A DNA stretch of 64,000 bases from Acanthosepion esculentum (lineage: Eukaryota > Mollusca > Cephalopoda > Sepiida > Sepiidae). Location of the stretch: assembly GCA_964036315.1 (NCBI GenBank), contig OZ038488.1, positions 69,881,488 to 69,945,487 of the forward strand, written 5' to 3'. The first letter of the stretch is position 1. Each line of letters starts with the position of its first letter. Below the pieces are notes generated by a model. The model had not been told where the DNA came from. It saw only the letters and a list, made by a program, of their open reading frames with translations, and searched no databases. Positions 22,800 through 34,160 of the stretch are shown here, in pieces. The position numbers and the translations under genes are program-made.

Positions 22800-24025
22800 G
22801 ATGATCGGGAGGAGTTCTTTGCATGATCTACTTGCAAAATATGACCAAATGGCTGAACATCAGAATTTTGCATAGAATCCCTTTTTAGTCTGGCCAAGAC
22901 TTTTCACCTCTCCAGTGTAAGTGTATGCTTGCATGTGCAAAATATAGTAATCTAACCTATGTCTAAACAACATTAGACACACACAAATTTATGTTTAATT
23001 TAGCTCTCTTATCAATTGTATGCAAAAGTTTCCAGCAAAAATGGTTTTCAGTGAGGTATTCAATCTTAAATTTCAACAGTGCCAGGAACCTGTCTGTGTG
23101 AGAAAGTGCAAAAAAAAATAAATAAATAAAAAAATAAAAATAAAATTAAAAAATAACATTCACAGACCTATGATAAAACGGGGAGGGTCAAGCAAACTGA
23201 AATTCAAAAATTGATTTAAAATCATGTTTAAGGATTGAATTTAAATACACAACTATCATATACAATATTTGCCTGTCTATAAGGTACATTACAAAACATG
23301 TTCAAGAGACTACCATTCATTGTATTTATACAAGCCCCATCCATAGCTAGAGAATTTGAGTTTCAATAGACACTCCCTCCTCACTTACTGAATGCAATAC
23401 TTGCATTTTTTTTTTTAATATGCCCCCTTAAATGTTGACATAAAAGTATAGATATAAGAGAGTGTATGGGTCAGTATGTATTTTGTGAAAAGGATGAATT
23501 TATGATTATATTTAGAGACTGAAATATAATCAATTGCTGCTGATTAAAATGAATTATTGTTTATACCTTATAATCAATATTTCTGAAAAGAGGAGGAATC
23601 AAGATAAAGTACTGTTGGGGATGGGGAGTCACTTTTCTGCAAAAAGTAAAACAAAGGTTGTGTCAATTTTAAAAGCTTTTTCATAATTTCATTTACAAAC
23701 TATGTTAAAAGATGAAAGTACAAACATATTCATGAGAGCATTTGTTAAAATATGTCAAAATTATTATAAATATATATTATTAAAATAAGTAGGTACAAAA
23801 AGTTCATTTAAAATGATTTTAAAACTTATCTGTTTATTATAATCAAAATCAAGCCATCTTTCATTGATAATAATGAATTTTTGAATGGATTTTCTCTATC
23901 TGACATTATTATTACTATAACCGTTATTCTTAGTGGGTACACATATTTTAGTTGCTATCCCTGTTTTTGATTTTTGTGAAACAGTAAAATTAATAACAAT
24001 AACTGAGAAGTCCTACTAAAGAAAG
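22800..24025. other. AT-rich DNA with an A-rich retroposon-like tail
   Basis: An A-rich (AAAT)n run at 23110-23155 looks like a retroposon tail, but the body before it was not identified. No exon was recognised. Confidence 0.45.
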
Positions 24026-24027
24026 AT

Positions 24028-24112
24028 TGTGTCTCTGACAGGAATCGAACCTATAGCCCATTTATCGGGTACAGAACTAAAGCTAGCAGATAGATTCGTA
24101 CAAGCCCAAATG
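24028..24112 (-). mobile_element. tRNA-like SINE head fragment
   Basis: The minus strand contains ATAGGTTCGATTCCTGTCAG, which has a perfect B box (GGTTCGATTCC) and a five-pair T stem (ATAGG/CCTGT). The A box and acceptor 5' strand are degraded, so it is not a functional tRNA. It is best read as the 5' part of a tRNA-derived SINE. Confidence 0.5.
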
Positions 24113-24256
24113 AGAAATCTGCATTCCTTAAATAGGTAATTCAAACCTTGCTCTGTCAAAGAAGCCTCTGTGGTCGATTTAGTAAAGTCATGTTTTAGCT
24201 ATTGTTACCGTTATCTAAAAGACCCTATCCCAACCCATGGTGTTCACAATAAGCTG

Positions 24257-24259
<3 letters not shown>

Positions 24260-24307
<48 letters not shown>
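24260..24307. repeat. (GT)n microsatellite
   Basis: About 23 uninterrupted GT repeats. Confidence 0.97.
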
Positions 24308-24310
<3 letters not shown>

Positions 24311-26639
24311 TAACCAAAAATAACTCTTTTGTTCCCTGGCAGTCACATTCAGTAAGAAGAAGAAAAACATCTCTTCATGATCAGTACCCAAAATATGAGA
24401 CATTGCATATGCAGCAAAATATCACATGGCAATAACTATTTTGGCTGGTTTTCTTATAACTAATGAATAATAAAAAAATAAAAAATCTTGAGGTAAATTC
24501 TCTATAATAATATGCAGTAAAAATAACACTACTTTATAGAAGAGAACTATTTTAGTGCATTTGCATCAATCAAAATTCATAAATCCCAAAAGATTTCAAA
24601 GCTGTTACCATCCATTCATTACACATATTTATCAATGTGATGTTCTGGGGTAGGCTTTCTACCAGCACAAAAAAAAACTATTTTAACAGTACAAAATAGT
24701 TAAGTATTCAAGCAAAATATGAAAAATAATTAGAAACAGCTCTCTTGAAATATACTACAAAAAGAAATCTCCATTTTAAACTATTCTATAATGATCCCAT
24801 AACATTTAATTGAAGAGAGAGAGAAAGGAAACACTTCTAAGAAATAAATTTAAGAAATATTAATACAATCTATGAAAATAAGTTACTTGGAATTTGTGTT
24901 ATCCTGCCATGATAAATGTTTTTGTCTTAAAGCAAAACAAATTTAATGAACAAACAGTGAGGAGAAAACAGTTCGCATTAATTATATTTATCAACATCAT
25001 AGTCATTCACTTTTTGCCAAAGATGAAAATACAATGATTTGTTTTAATTCCATCAAAAGCAATTTTCATCCTTTGACCTATAAATCATGAAGTCTATATG
25101 CCAGTTAATAAAATTAAAATCTCATTTTTCATTTACTTGAATAAACTAAGATTGATACAGATAGATAAAGCAAAGTATATATCATTTAATCCATCAACAT
25201 GTTTTGCTAAAAAATAAATGTAGAAGTTTACAATTGTAGTAATAAGTTATTTACTGTGTACAGTAGAAAAATAAAATAGTGCATTAATTTAAACTTTTAA
25301 ATAATTAAAAATTAAATCAAAAATTTCTCAATAATCAAGGTTGTGCACTGAATAAAAGTTCAAGCCTGATTAAATTATTTTTTTCAATTATTTACTATGC
25401 CAGGCCCATTTTTCAATTAATTTTTCTATGGCACAATTATTATTTCACATCTATTAAATTTATATAAAATTTCCCAGTGAAATATTTTTTTGCAACCAGC
25501 ACACTTAATTTATAAGTTGAAAAAATTCCCGGTGGTACCTGTATTTGGTACAAAAAGTGTCGGCATTAAGAATTTTACCTATATCAAAATTATATATTTT
25601 ACAACATTCTTTTCATTATGATTATTTTGTACAAAAGTCAATATAGAAGGTATTTTCGATACGTAAACAGCTGGGAGAAAAAAAAAAAACTAACAAGAAA
25701 ATTCTTACATTTATAAAAAAGAAACAATGTGCATATTTCTCACACACACACTTAAAGAAAGAAAGAGAAAAAAAGCTAAAAAGGGAATCATTTCATATCC
25801 ACCAGCCCTACAGGAGAAAATATACATAATCTAGTGTAAAAATAGGGATTGTGAAAAAGTATATAAGGGAAGTAAGTAGTTAGGTGGGCTTACCGCCACT
25901 GCTGTCCATAACGTAAAACTAACCAGTGGATAAGGGAAAGAGAAAAAAAAAGTAGTCATCAAAAACAAGAGGAAGTGTCCTCAAACATCTTTGTTAGCAC
26001 ACACCATTCCCAGGTAATGATGATTGTGACGAATAATACCAATATATTGGTGATGACTGCTGCTTGATTCAAAAGAATCATCACCATGGTATGGTGTTGT
26101 ACAGGACTGGGCAAATACTGAAATACAACCTCTCAGATATAAGCACACTGTTTAAGTGGCATACATTGGGTGACAACAGCATCAACAATAACAACCTATA
26201 CAGATTAAATGAACGCTACCCATGTCATTGTTTCATGGCTAACAACAAACACTATGATTTGCTTAAGTAATTATAATACTCATTTCCCTGTGTACACATG
26301 TAAATGCATTTGCAAAAAAAAAAAAAAAAAAAAAAGAAGGATGTTGTAATTGAAGTAGTAACATCTGTAGATATTAAAAGATCCATTATATCACAAGAGT
26401 TAAAAAATAAAATATATTTCCAGAGATTCAATTTTCCGATTTTATCTTTATTGAGGAAATCATTTATTTATTGTACTTCTTGCAGCATTCACCCAGGATT
26501 GGTTGAGCCAGCTCTGCCAAATGAATTTGCTGACATGCGAATTCATCATGGGAGTTTCAGTTGGAATTTTGGATTCACAAATAGTCACACTTTAAGATAG
26601 TGTGAACCAAGTTTCCTGGACAAGTTAACCTGGAAGAGC
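24308..26639. other. AT-rich DNA, no gene seen
   Basis: A homopolymer run of about 21 A lies at 26315-26335. The stretch 25890-26270 is less AT-rich and has splice-like motifs on minus, but no coherent exon (see rejected items). Nothing else was recognised. Confidence 0.45.
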
Positions 26640-26872
26640 TTCAGGTTTGTTTGAATTCAGAGTTTCCTTCTCCTAGACTGGTTGTCATCCAAGGATCTAG
26701 GACTCAGTCTGTCCTGCTATTTACCCATAACTGGGAGGAGAAGAGGTGGATTCATACCTTTCCCAAGGGCATTATTAGCACATAAGTGAATGTAATAAAA
26801 TCTAATGAAATTCAAACACAGCTCTTCAAATCCTCAATCTGAGCTGCTAGCCATTACTCCATTATCATAAAA
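26640..26872 (-). mobile_element. SINE A (tRNA-derived), A2 tail
   Basis: On minus, the head has GGAGTAATGGCTAGCAGC (A-box region) and a diverged B box (GAGCTGTGTTTGAATTTC). The conserved body is CCTTTGGGAAAGGTATGAAT-like with CCACCTCTTCTCCTCCCAG, followed by the A2 tail (GGACTGAGTCCTAGATCC, GACAACCAGTCTAGGAGAAG). The 3' end near 26640 is unclear. Confidence 0.75.
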
Positions 26873-27277
26873 AAATTATGATTTATCAAAGAATGAAGAG
26901 TTTAGCAGAATTTTAAAAAAATAAAAATAAGCTACAATCTTAACATTGATAAACTTAAACATATGTAACATCCACTGTTTATATTCATTCAAAGAAGATT
27001 TGTTGAACAATACCAACATTGCCTGTCTTACAAATTTTTTTATTAATTTTTCCCAATTTCCAAATGAATTTCCAAAGATGATTTTTGTTTTTTAAACCGA
27101 GTAATTTTGACTACCTCAACAGTTATCAAGAATTGTGTTTTTAGGACTGTATGGGGTTTAATTCCAGTGTTCCCTCATTTGCTGGAATCAACTTCAAGTC
27201 AGATAAAGGTGATATCATTTACAACAGTTAAACTTAATTTTTACGTGATTTTTTTTTTGTTCAATACACACTTCTCT

Positions 27278-27383
<106 letters not shown>

Positions 27384-27607
27384 TTTTAAAGAATGCATCT
27401 CCCTTGTTCAAATTTTCTTGAAAGCCCATATCTGCCTGATTTCATATCCAAAATGTAAACAATTTCTAAAGAATTAATGGATTTATTTTTAATTTAGCAT
27501 TTTTATTACTTCAAATGTTATTTCAGTGGATACCTATGTTTGAAATAGATGCCCTGTTTTTTCTAAACAGTAAGTATTACATCTACCTGCCCACACACTC
27601 AAGAAAA

Positions 27608-27712
27608 CTTAAGAAAATGTGCTTCAAGTAGGGTTCAAACATGCTCCTCCTTTGTTGGAGAAACAACCATCTGATCCAGTGTGGTTTAGACCATTCAACT
27701 ACAGCTAAGCTG
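27608..27712 (-). mobile_element. tRNA-like SINE head
   Basis: On minus, GCTGTAGTTGAATGGTCTAA gives an A-box-like region and CATGTTTGAACCCTACTTGA a B-box-like region with about the tRNA spacing. On plus, a second A-box-like start (ATGTGGCCAAGTGATCTAAA, 27718) follows immediately, so two tRNA-like heads appear to lie head to head. Confidence 0.5.
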
Positions 27713-27735
27713 TAACCATGTGGCCAAGTGATCTA

Positions 27736-27748
27736 AAGCACACTAGAG

Positions 27749-27789
<41 letters not shown>

Positions 27790-27800
27790 AGTGTGCTTTT
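27736..27800. repeat. (TA)n microsatellite inside a short inverted repeat
   Basis: AAAGCACACT on the left and AGTGTGCTTT on the right bracket about 38 bp of TA. The TA block is itself self-complementary, so the whole unit can fold as one hairpin. Confidence 0.85.
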
Positions 27801-29322
27801 ACCCATCATCTGTGACTTGAAATTGATTTCAGCAAATGTGAGAATACCAGAATTAACGAAAAAAACAGTTGCATAACCATAAACAAAATGCAATCCTTGA
27901 AAAATGAATGTATGCCGGGAGGGAGGGGTGTCTTTAAAATAAATATGAACTTTGACAAATTTTATGTTAATAAAACAACTAATTCAGAAATTTTAAAAAT
28001 TTGATAGAACTTGTCAATATTATTCAACTAAACATGTTTGAAAGAATTTCTGCTACCAAAATACACCTTATTTAAAACACATACATTTCCACATGTACGT
28101 GTATGCACACTGACACAATGAGTAAAGACAGTGAAAATGAACAGAGTGTAAGATGAAGGAAAGAATAATGAAGAAAATTATAATGATTAAAAAAAAGGAT
28201 GGAGGGGATTGAAGAAGAAAAGTCGTTATTAAAAATAAAAATATAGAAAAAGAAGAGTAAATCAAATCAAATCAAAGAGAAAGAAATGTGAAAAAAAACA
28301 TGATGAATAATAGAGAGAAAAAAAATTAGAAAGAGGAGAAAAATTGATAAGGAACAAAAGGAGAAAGAGAAGAATAGAATGGTTGACATCTAGATGAAGC
28401 TGTAGTTGCTGAAAAAGAGATAGTCACTCAGCATCAGTACTGAGAAAAGGTTACATACGTCCCCACCTCAACATAAATACACATGCCACTGTTTTCACAA
28501 TTCTTCTGAGACTGACAATGGTGTCATCTGTTACTCTCACCTACTTCTCTGACCAAAAGCATTATACTCAGCTCTACTAACCCACAAAAAGAGCTGACAA
28601 TATATGAGTACAACTACTAAAAATGATAACTTCCTCCCGATAAAAATTTATTGTCCCTCAGAAGGTTCAACAATTAAAGGGCGATAACTCTTATCAGTTT
28701 AAGGGATACAACTTCAAATGTACGACAAAAGTACAATTTTATTTTATTCCATACTCAAGATTTTCCACTAAAAATAACTATTTAAAAATACGTGGATATA
28801 TATAATCATTTTATTCTCAAATAATTTCTCATTAGATTTTTAAAGGTACTTTAATTTGAAAAATGCACACAGATCAAAAACAAATGCTACAAACCTATTG
28901 TTAGTCATTCATTTCTTAAAACAAATATTCACTGCAAAAAAAAAAAAATTTAAATGTTCAAATTTCCTTATACAAATTTATGGTCCTGTGTTAGCAAAAA
29001 AAGTCATAAGATCCTATAAAGGATTAAAAAAATCCTTTCCTCTTAATAAGACAAAAATTTTGAAAAAATTTTGTTTTTATTGTTCTTTTTTTTTACTGTG
29101 TGTAAATAAATGTTATTTTCATTATGTCTTATGCCAAAAGTAAGCATCATGTTTACAAAATCCAGTTAATCCATAAACTTACTAAATGACTTAAACATAT
29201 CTCTAGGACAAATATTGGATTTTTAAATTTGTTGTTTGCATTGTTCATCTATAATGGTGGTTTAATGAGTGACAAGAAATATGAGTACCACAGTTTTAAA
29301 AATGCCTGAAATGACATACACA

Positions 29323-29323
<1 letters not shown>
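27801..29323. other. AT-rich DNA with a purine-rich tract
   Basis: From about 28110 to 28385 the plus strand is overwhelmingly purine (A/G), an asymmetric tract without coding content. The rest (28390-29323) shows no exon or known repeat. Confidence 0.5.

Positions 29324-29324
<1 letters not shown>

Positions 29325-29382
<58 letters not shown>
29325..29382. repeat. (TA)n microsatellite
   Basis: About 28 uninterrupted TA repeats, preceded by ACACAC. Confidence 0.97.
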
Positions 29383-30119
29383 CTGGATCAATGTTTGCAA
29401 TTTAACAGAATTTATAAGCTGAATTCTGGTCTAAAATTTTTGCTGTATAATATTTGATATACATGATTAATATTCAACAACAAATTTTGCGCAACGAAGA
29501 ACATTATGTTAAAGAAAAATATTTGTTGTGACAAAAATTTATTTTTATTATTAGGTTATGGATATTATTCTTTCTTTCTTTCTTTTTAGCTTTGGTAAAA
29601 TGAAATACAATCTACTAATTTGAAATTTAACTTAAATTTCTTTTAAATACAAAATAAATGATCTGTACTTATAAGCCCCCAGTTACTCTCTACCTGATTG
29701 TATTCCTTCGAATTTTGTAGACACACTAAGAAAAACAATAGATTATATAAAATTGATCATCAGTATTAGTGAAAATTATTTTTAGAAAGTAAAATAATCG
29801 CTCAAAAAAAAATAAATAAAAAAAATAAAAAAAGAGATACAGAATTAACTGAGAGCAAAGATCACAAATGTTATTTTATCCCTGGTAATCCCAAATAACC
29901 TTATTCTGGTGGAATCTATACAACTTACAAGGTTGATTCAGAAAGTTAGTAGCTGAATATTAAGTTGCAATTTTCAAGTGTTGGATTATGTGTATTGACA
30001 AAAAAAAAAATGGTTGAAAACTAAATATCTGTTATGTAAAATGAACTTATTGATGAATCAGTCAGTCAGTCAGATAAGTGTCATACATGATGCACACTTA
30101 AGCAGTCATGTCTCTTTCA

Positions 30120-30297
30120 ACTCATGACTGACAAGGCAAAGGCAAAAACAATTCATGACTGACAAGGCAAAGGTAAAAACAATTCATGACTGACACGGCA
30201 AAGGCAAAAACAATTCATGACTGACACGGCAAAGGCAAAAACAATTCATGACTGACACGGCAAAGGCAAAAACAATTCATGACTGACAAAGCAAAAA
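30120..30297. repeat. 31-bp minisatellite, 6 units
   Basis: CATGACTGACA starts at 30123, 30154, 30185, 30216, 30247 and 30278, an exact 31-bp period. The unit continues GGCAAAGGCAAAAACAATT. Units 1-2 have GACAAGG, units 3-5 GACACGG, and the last is truncated (GACAAAGC). No coding sense. Confidence 0.97.
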
Positions 30298-30319
30298 ACT
30301 TTCCTACAGTAAGCTACCA

Positions 30320-30537
30320 TTTCTTTCTGCAGTAGACCGGTTGCCAACCAAGGTTATAGGACCCAGCTATTTTATCCTGATATTCAATCCATAGATGGAG
30401 AGAAAAGGGACTGATTCATACCTTTCCTAATAGGATTTGTGTGTAAATGAATGTCACTAGTCCAACTGGAATTTAAACTCAGCTCTCCAATTTCTCATTA
30501 TGAGCCATTATCCATTACACCACACATCACCACCAGT
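30320..30537 (-). mobile_element. SINE A (tRNA-derived), A2 tail
   Basis: This is one of the best preserved heads: on minus GTGTGGTGTAATGGATAATG (A box) and GCTGAGTTTAAATTCCAGTT (B box). The body reads ATGAATCAGTCCCTTTTCTC and ATCTATGGATTGAATATCAG; the A2 tail follows with AGCTGGGTCCTATAACCTTG and GCAACCGGTCTACTGCAG. It lies immediately beyond the 31-bp minisatellite. Confidence 0.82.
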
Positions 30538-30539
30538 AC

Positions 30540-31640
30540 AAGCATTCAAAAAATGAAATGCTCAATTTAATAAAGAAAGCAAACATAAAAAAAACAGACA
30601 CAGATGATTTGTTGCAGTTGGTAACAAAAAATCTAGACAAATGAAAATCTTTTGCTTTGAAAATTGGTTAAAAAATTGTCATTTGAAAGAGAAATCAGAA
30701 TTTGTTTTGTTTATTCTCCAGTTGACTTCATGATACACAAATGGTTAATTTTAGCACAGCAGAAAGCATTTACAAGCTCAAAAAGAGACCATAGTATCTA
30801 TATATGATATTCTGTTTTTTGCCGAAAGTAATTCATAAAATTTTCTAATGAGAAAATAAGAAAACAAACAAAAAATGTTATGCTAAAGTTGACAAATGAT
30901 TCAGCATTATAAATAATTTATGAAGTGACTTCAGATCAATAGTGTTATGTCCAATTTCTAGTTGACTGCTAAGAATATACCCACCACAAATTTATAGACT
31001 AATCCTACAGATGCATGCAGGGATTTCTTTCAAACCAATAAAAATGGACATTTCTTGGTCTCATCACCGCCATACATTTTTGTCTTTCTTGCGTTGAAGT
31101 CAGAACAGTATTACCACTTGACTGCATCCCTTTTGCATGTGAACACAATTCTTACTTTGTGAATGTTTTCCCTTATTGCTGCTGCTTTGCTTAGCTTTTA
31201 CTTGTATATATAGTTTGTTTAGTATCATCTTGCCCTGTTCTTTTCCTTCCTTTTATTATTTGAGAACTTTGTCAATTACACTTACTATGGCCAAATACTC
31301 CACAAATATAAAATGTTAACAAGTAGAAACCATTTCCTTCAGTTTTTCATTTCGAATTGTCTGACACACATAAGCCATCACTTATTAATTTTTAGCTTTT
31401 GAAGTAAGCTCTGTAGTAAATTTTCACATTTTGGAAAATAACGGTTTTATATCATATTACCATTACAAATATTAATGGACTAATACCTAATAGCCACATA
31501 TAAACTACCAATAATAAACAATTAACCAATCTGTGAGAGACATATACTACAAAAGTTAAAAACCCTTTAGATATACACAAATGTACAATGACTGACATGG
31601 AACATTTTTCATTTATTTACTAGTTGGAAACTACTAATTG
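30540..31640. other. AT-rich DNA, no gene seen
   Basis: No coding frame or repeat family was recognised. Confidence 0.5.
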
Positions 31641-31644
31641 AAGA

Positions 31645-32185
31645 TAATAATAATAATAATGTTTATTTTGAGATAATACCGTAAGTTTGGTAAAAATTCA
31701 GTCCTTTGGTGGTGAAACTAGAGTGACTTCTTCAGGGCGCTGACCTATACGATGGTATATAGAAGCCAGACTACATAATGGTCGTACCAACAAGATCCAA
31801 ATCTGGCATTACATTTAGAGACTGCTTGGCTGAAGGAGTTACTTGAAATTTGCCAGTACGGACAACCAACTGCCTTCGAGGTTCCACTCCAAGTTTTCTG
31901 TCTGGATTTACTTCCATAGCCTTTTCCATGTTTGGATATGACAAGGCAGCAGAATTTTAAAATCAGGGTTTCCGTTCCCCTAGATGAACTGGCTTCCTGG
32001 GTTGCGGAGGTCCATCTACTCAAAGCAGCAGGTTATGAGACGCCAGTTTTCTGCCTTCGCTCATTCTCCAACTTAGAGCTGGACTTAGTTGTCAGAGGCT
32101 ATTTGAGAGGCATGCGACAAAAGCATTTTATAGACAGTAGGAGTTTGTCCCCACTATCACCCCACCCCTGCTATGACAACCTTTA
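31645..32185 (-). mobile_element. Unclassified retroelement 3' part with (ATT)n tail
   Basis: A block clearly richer in GC than its surroundings. On minus it ends CTGAAGAAGTCACTCTAGTT, AATAAACATTATTATTATTA, i.e. a polyadenylation-like signal running into an ATT trinucleotide tail at 31645-31663. Two overlapping open frames exist (31745-32023 minus, 31932-32186 plus), but neither shows a recognised domain. A trinucleotide tail and a CCTGAAGAAG motif near the end are seen in several invertebrate retroelements, so a non-autonomous or 5'-truncated retroelement is the best reading. The family is not identified. Confidence 0.55.
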
Positions 32186-32189
32186 ATAA

Positions 32190-32635
32190 TAAATAACAAA
32201 ATATCTGTTTATATTATGTATATTATAATAAATAATATTGAAGATATTAATACTGAACATAATTCAGAATATTATATTATATAGCTGAAGACAAATAGCT
32301 TTCTTTAAAGAGATTTTAACAAAAATAAACAAAGAATGAAACCTGTTTAGAAGAACTGTTTTTGATCAACTAAAAGGCTCTATAAATTTCAATTCATTAC
32401 CCTTTCACACAATGTAGATTTAAGCAGAAATCATTCATTTAAGCATCTTTTAATGAATACAACAAACAAACAAACAAGGAATGGCTGTTAAGCCTTTTGG
32501 TGAGTTTCACATTTCTCTGTGCCAAATAAGTTATGTGAGGTCGAGTGGAAACTTATAAAAAGGAACTTACCCAAAGTCATGTCTGTTCTATTCAATAAAA
32601 ATATGTTTAAATGAATAATGTAGACATGGATTTTC
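32190..32635. other. AT-rich DNA, no gene seen
   Basis: Nothing recognisable beyond a short (AAAC)n run at 32461-32476. Confidence 0.5.
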
Positions 32636-32639
32636 ATGG

Positions 32640-32888
32640 CTAAAAGACACCAATCCAAATCAAACTTTTCCAGCCATCAGTATATTTTCCTTTGTGCTTG
32701 TCTTCAAATACGAGTAGATAGGTTTGCCTATCATTTGGTTCACCCTCCTCCCTGGTCTTTTGAGCAGAAGAGGTTCATCCGTCATTTCCAGTTCCTTCTA
32801 AAGTCTTCCCATTCTTTTTCACTACCACTAAGCCCTTGCATCTTAGTGGCATTATCACCTTGTTTGGGGTGAATTGATAAATAAATAA
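32640..32888 (+). mobile_element. LINE-tail element, LINE A-type 3' end
   Basis: The last 70 bp read CCCTTGCATCTTAGTGGCAT, CACCTTGTTTGGGGTGAATT and an (AAAT)n tail, the same 3' end as the LINE A copies. The body (AGGTTTGCCTATCA, GGTTCACCCTCCTCC, GGTTCATCCGTCATT) matches 55640-55720 but not the coding part of LINE A. It is either a diverged LINE subfamily or a SINE using a LINE A tail. Confidence 0.65.
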
Positions 32889-32889
32889 A

Positions 32890-33555
32890 AAACAATCAGC
32901 AAGCACGTTTTTCTCCCTCATCCATACAAGATTGTTCTTAGGTTACAAATTTAAAGACAAACGAATGTGTTTCAGCCTTCAAGTCTATAAACTAGTATTG
33001 GATGTAACACAAATCTTTTCAGAGAACGAAAACTGATAGAGACATTAAATAAGAATAGAAACTGAAATTACTTCCTGACCAAAATGTAAAGAAAAAAAAA
33101 AAAGCATGATAGATTAAGGTGAAAATGAAAAACAATTTAAGTTCAGTCAGCCATAATCTATTTTGTGACTTGATCTAGACAAGGGTAAACATGTGTTTCA
33201 GTTTCTTTCTAGTTTATGTGTTCTAATTTCTTTCTTTCACTGAAAGAGCCTGGGCATGAGAACACCCACACCCGCTCGGCCCCTTTCGGCGATGGTTCAG
33301 CAGGAGCATTCATGATAAAGGCTTGAAATTTTATTAACATTCATGATTGTGAATTCATGAAAATGCTAACTTTTAATATCCAGGAACTCATTTCAGCCAT
33401 AAAGAATGTCCTAAAAGAAATTATAAAAGAGGAAAGCAAAACCTTTATTTTCACAAGCCATGACTATATTACACACTCAGTCAAGTCTCTCTCTCTCTCT
33501 CTCACATATTATTTGTGTGTGCATGTGTGCACCTCCAAAGATTCACTATGCCCAA
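32890..33555. other. AT-rich DNA with one GC-rich patch
   Basis: A short GC-rich island lies at 33247-33305 (ACCCACACCCGCTCGGCCCC, TTCGGCGATGG). A (CT)n run lies at 33487-33503. No exon was recognised. Confidence 0.45.
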
Positions 33556-34160
33556 AAAAATGAATAAAAATAAAGTTTTATCATCAAAATCTTTGTTAGG
33601 CGGAATGTCTATCTAAATTGATTATTAAATTATAATTTTTTATCCTTTTTAGAATGCCCGAAATTTGGGTTAAAAATCTTGTTTTTCTTGTGTCAGCGTG
33701 TGAGTACAGGAAATTTTAGCTTTTTTTCTTTCTTTTTTTTTTTTTTTTTCAGTGAAAAAAAAAAGAAAAAAATTAGAAATTCTTGCAAAAAGTGAATAAT
33801 TGGTGGATTTTAATGAAACTTTCAGGAATTATTTACAAATTAATTAAATTATTTTACAAAAGTTTTTTTTTTTGGAAAATCTTAGTAAAAACTTTGTTAC
33901 CCTCCACTTAATTTTATGAAATTATCTCAAGAAATTAATTTTTGTATAGCTTAATGTTTATATTAGTTATAAGCTGAACTCCTTGGAGAATTTAAATCAA
34001 TCATAATTTTTTTTTTTTTTTTTTTTTTGTAAAACAGGACACCCAGTTAACAATTATCTGCTCTGAATTGTAAAATAAAAAAATGCAATAAAACTAAGAC
34101 ATTATTTAATTAGAAAATCTTTTAATTGCTTTTATGAATAAGATTTTTCTTTTTTAAAAT
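33556..34160 (+). repeat. Long AT-rich dispersed repeat D, copy 1
   Basis: It shares ordered blocks with 51510-51990: AATAAAAATAAAGTTTTATC, AATTTGGGTTAAAAATCTTG, AATTCTTGCAAAAAGTGAAT, TTTTAATGAAACTTTCAGGA, ACAGGACACCCAGTT and GACATTATTTAATTAGAAAA. It also shares GTTATAAGCTGAACTCCTTGG with 36050-36365. No frame or tRNA-like promoter is visible. Contains long T runs. Confidence 0.75.

Noticed and set aside
24028..24112. Functional tRNA gene on minus
   Set aside because: The T arm and B box are good, but the acceptor 5' strand, D arm and anticodon stem do not pair.
25830..26100. Possible minus-strand first exon: ATGGACAGCAGTGGCGGTAAG with a donor-like site and a TTTTCTCCTGTAG acceptor about 75 bp on
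   Set aside because: Joining the two gives a stop after about eleven codons, the implied intron is very short, and there is no family resemblance.
26064..26270. Open frame of 68 codons
   Set aside because: No recognised domain, AT-driven composition and no splice or promoter context.
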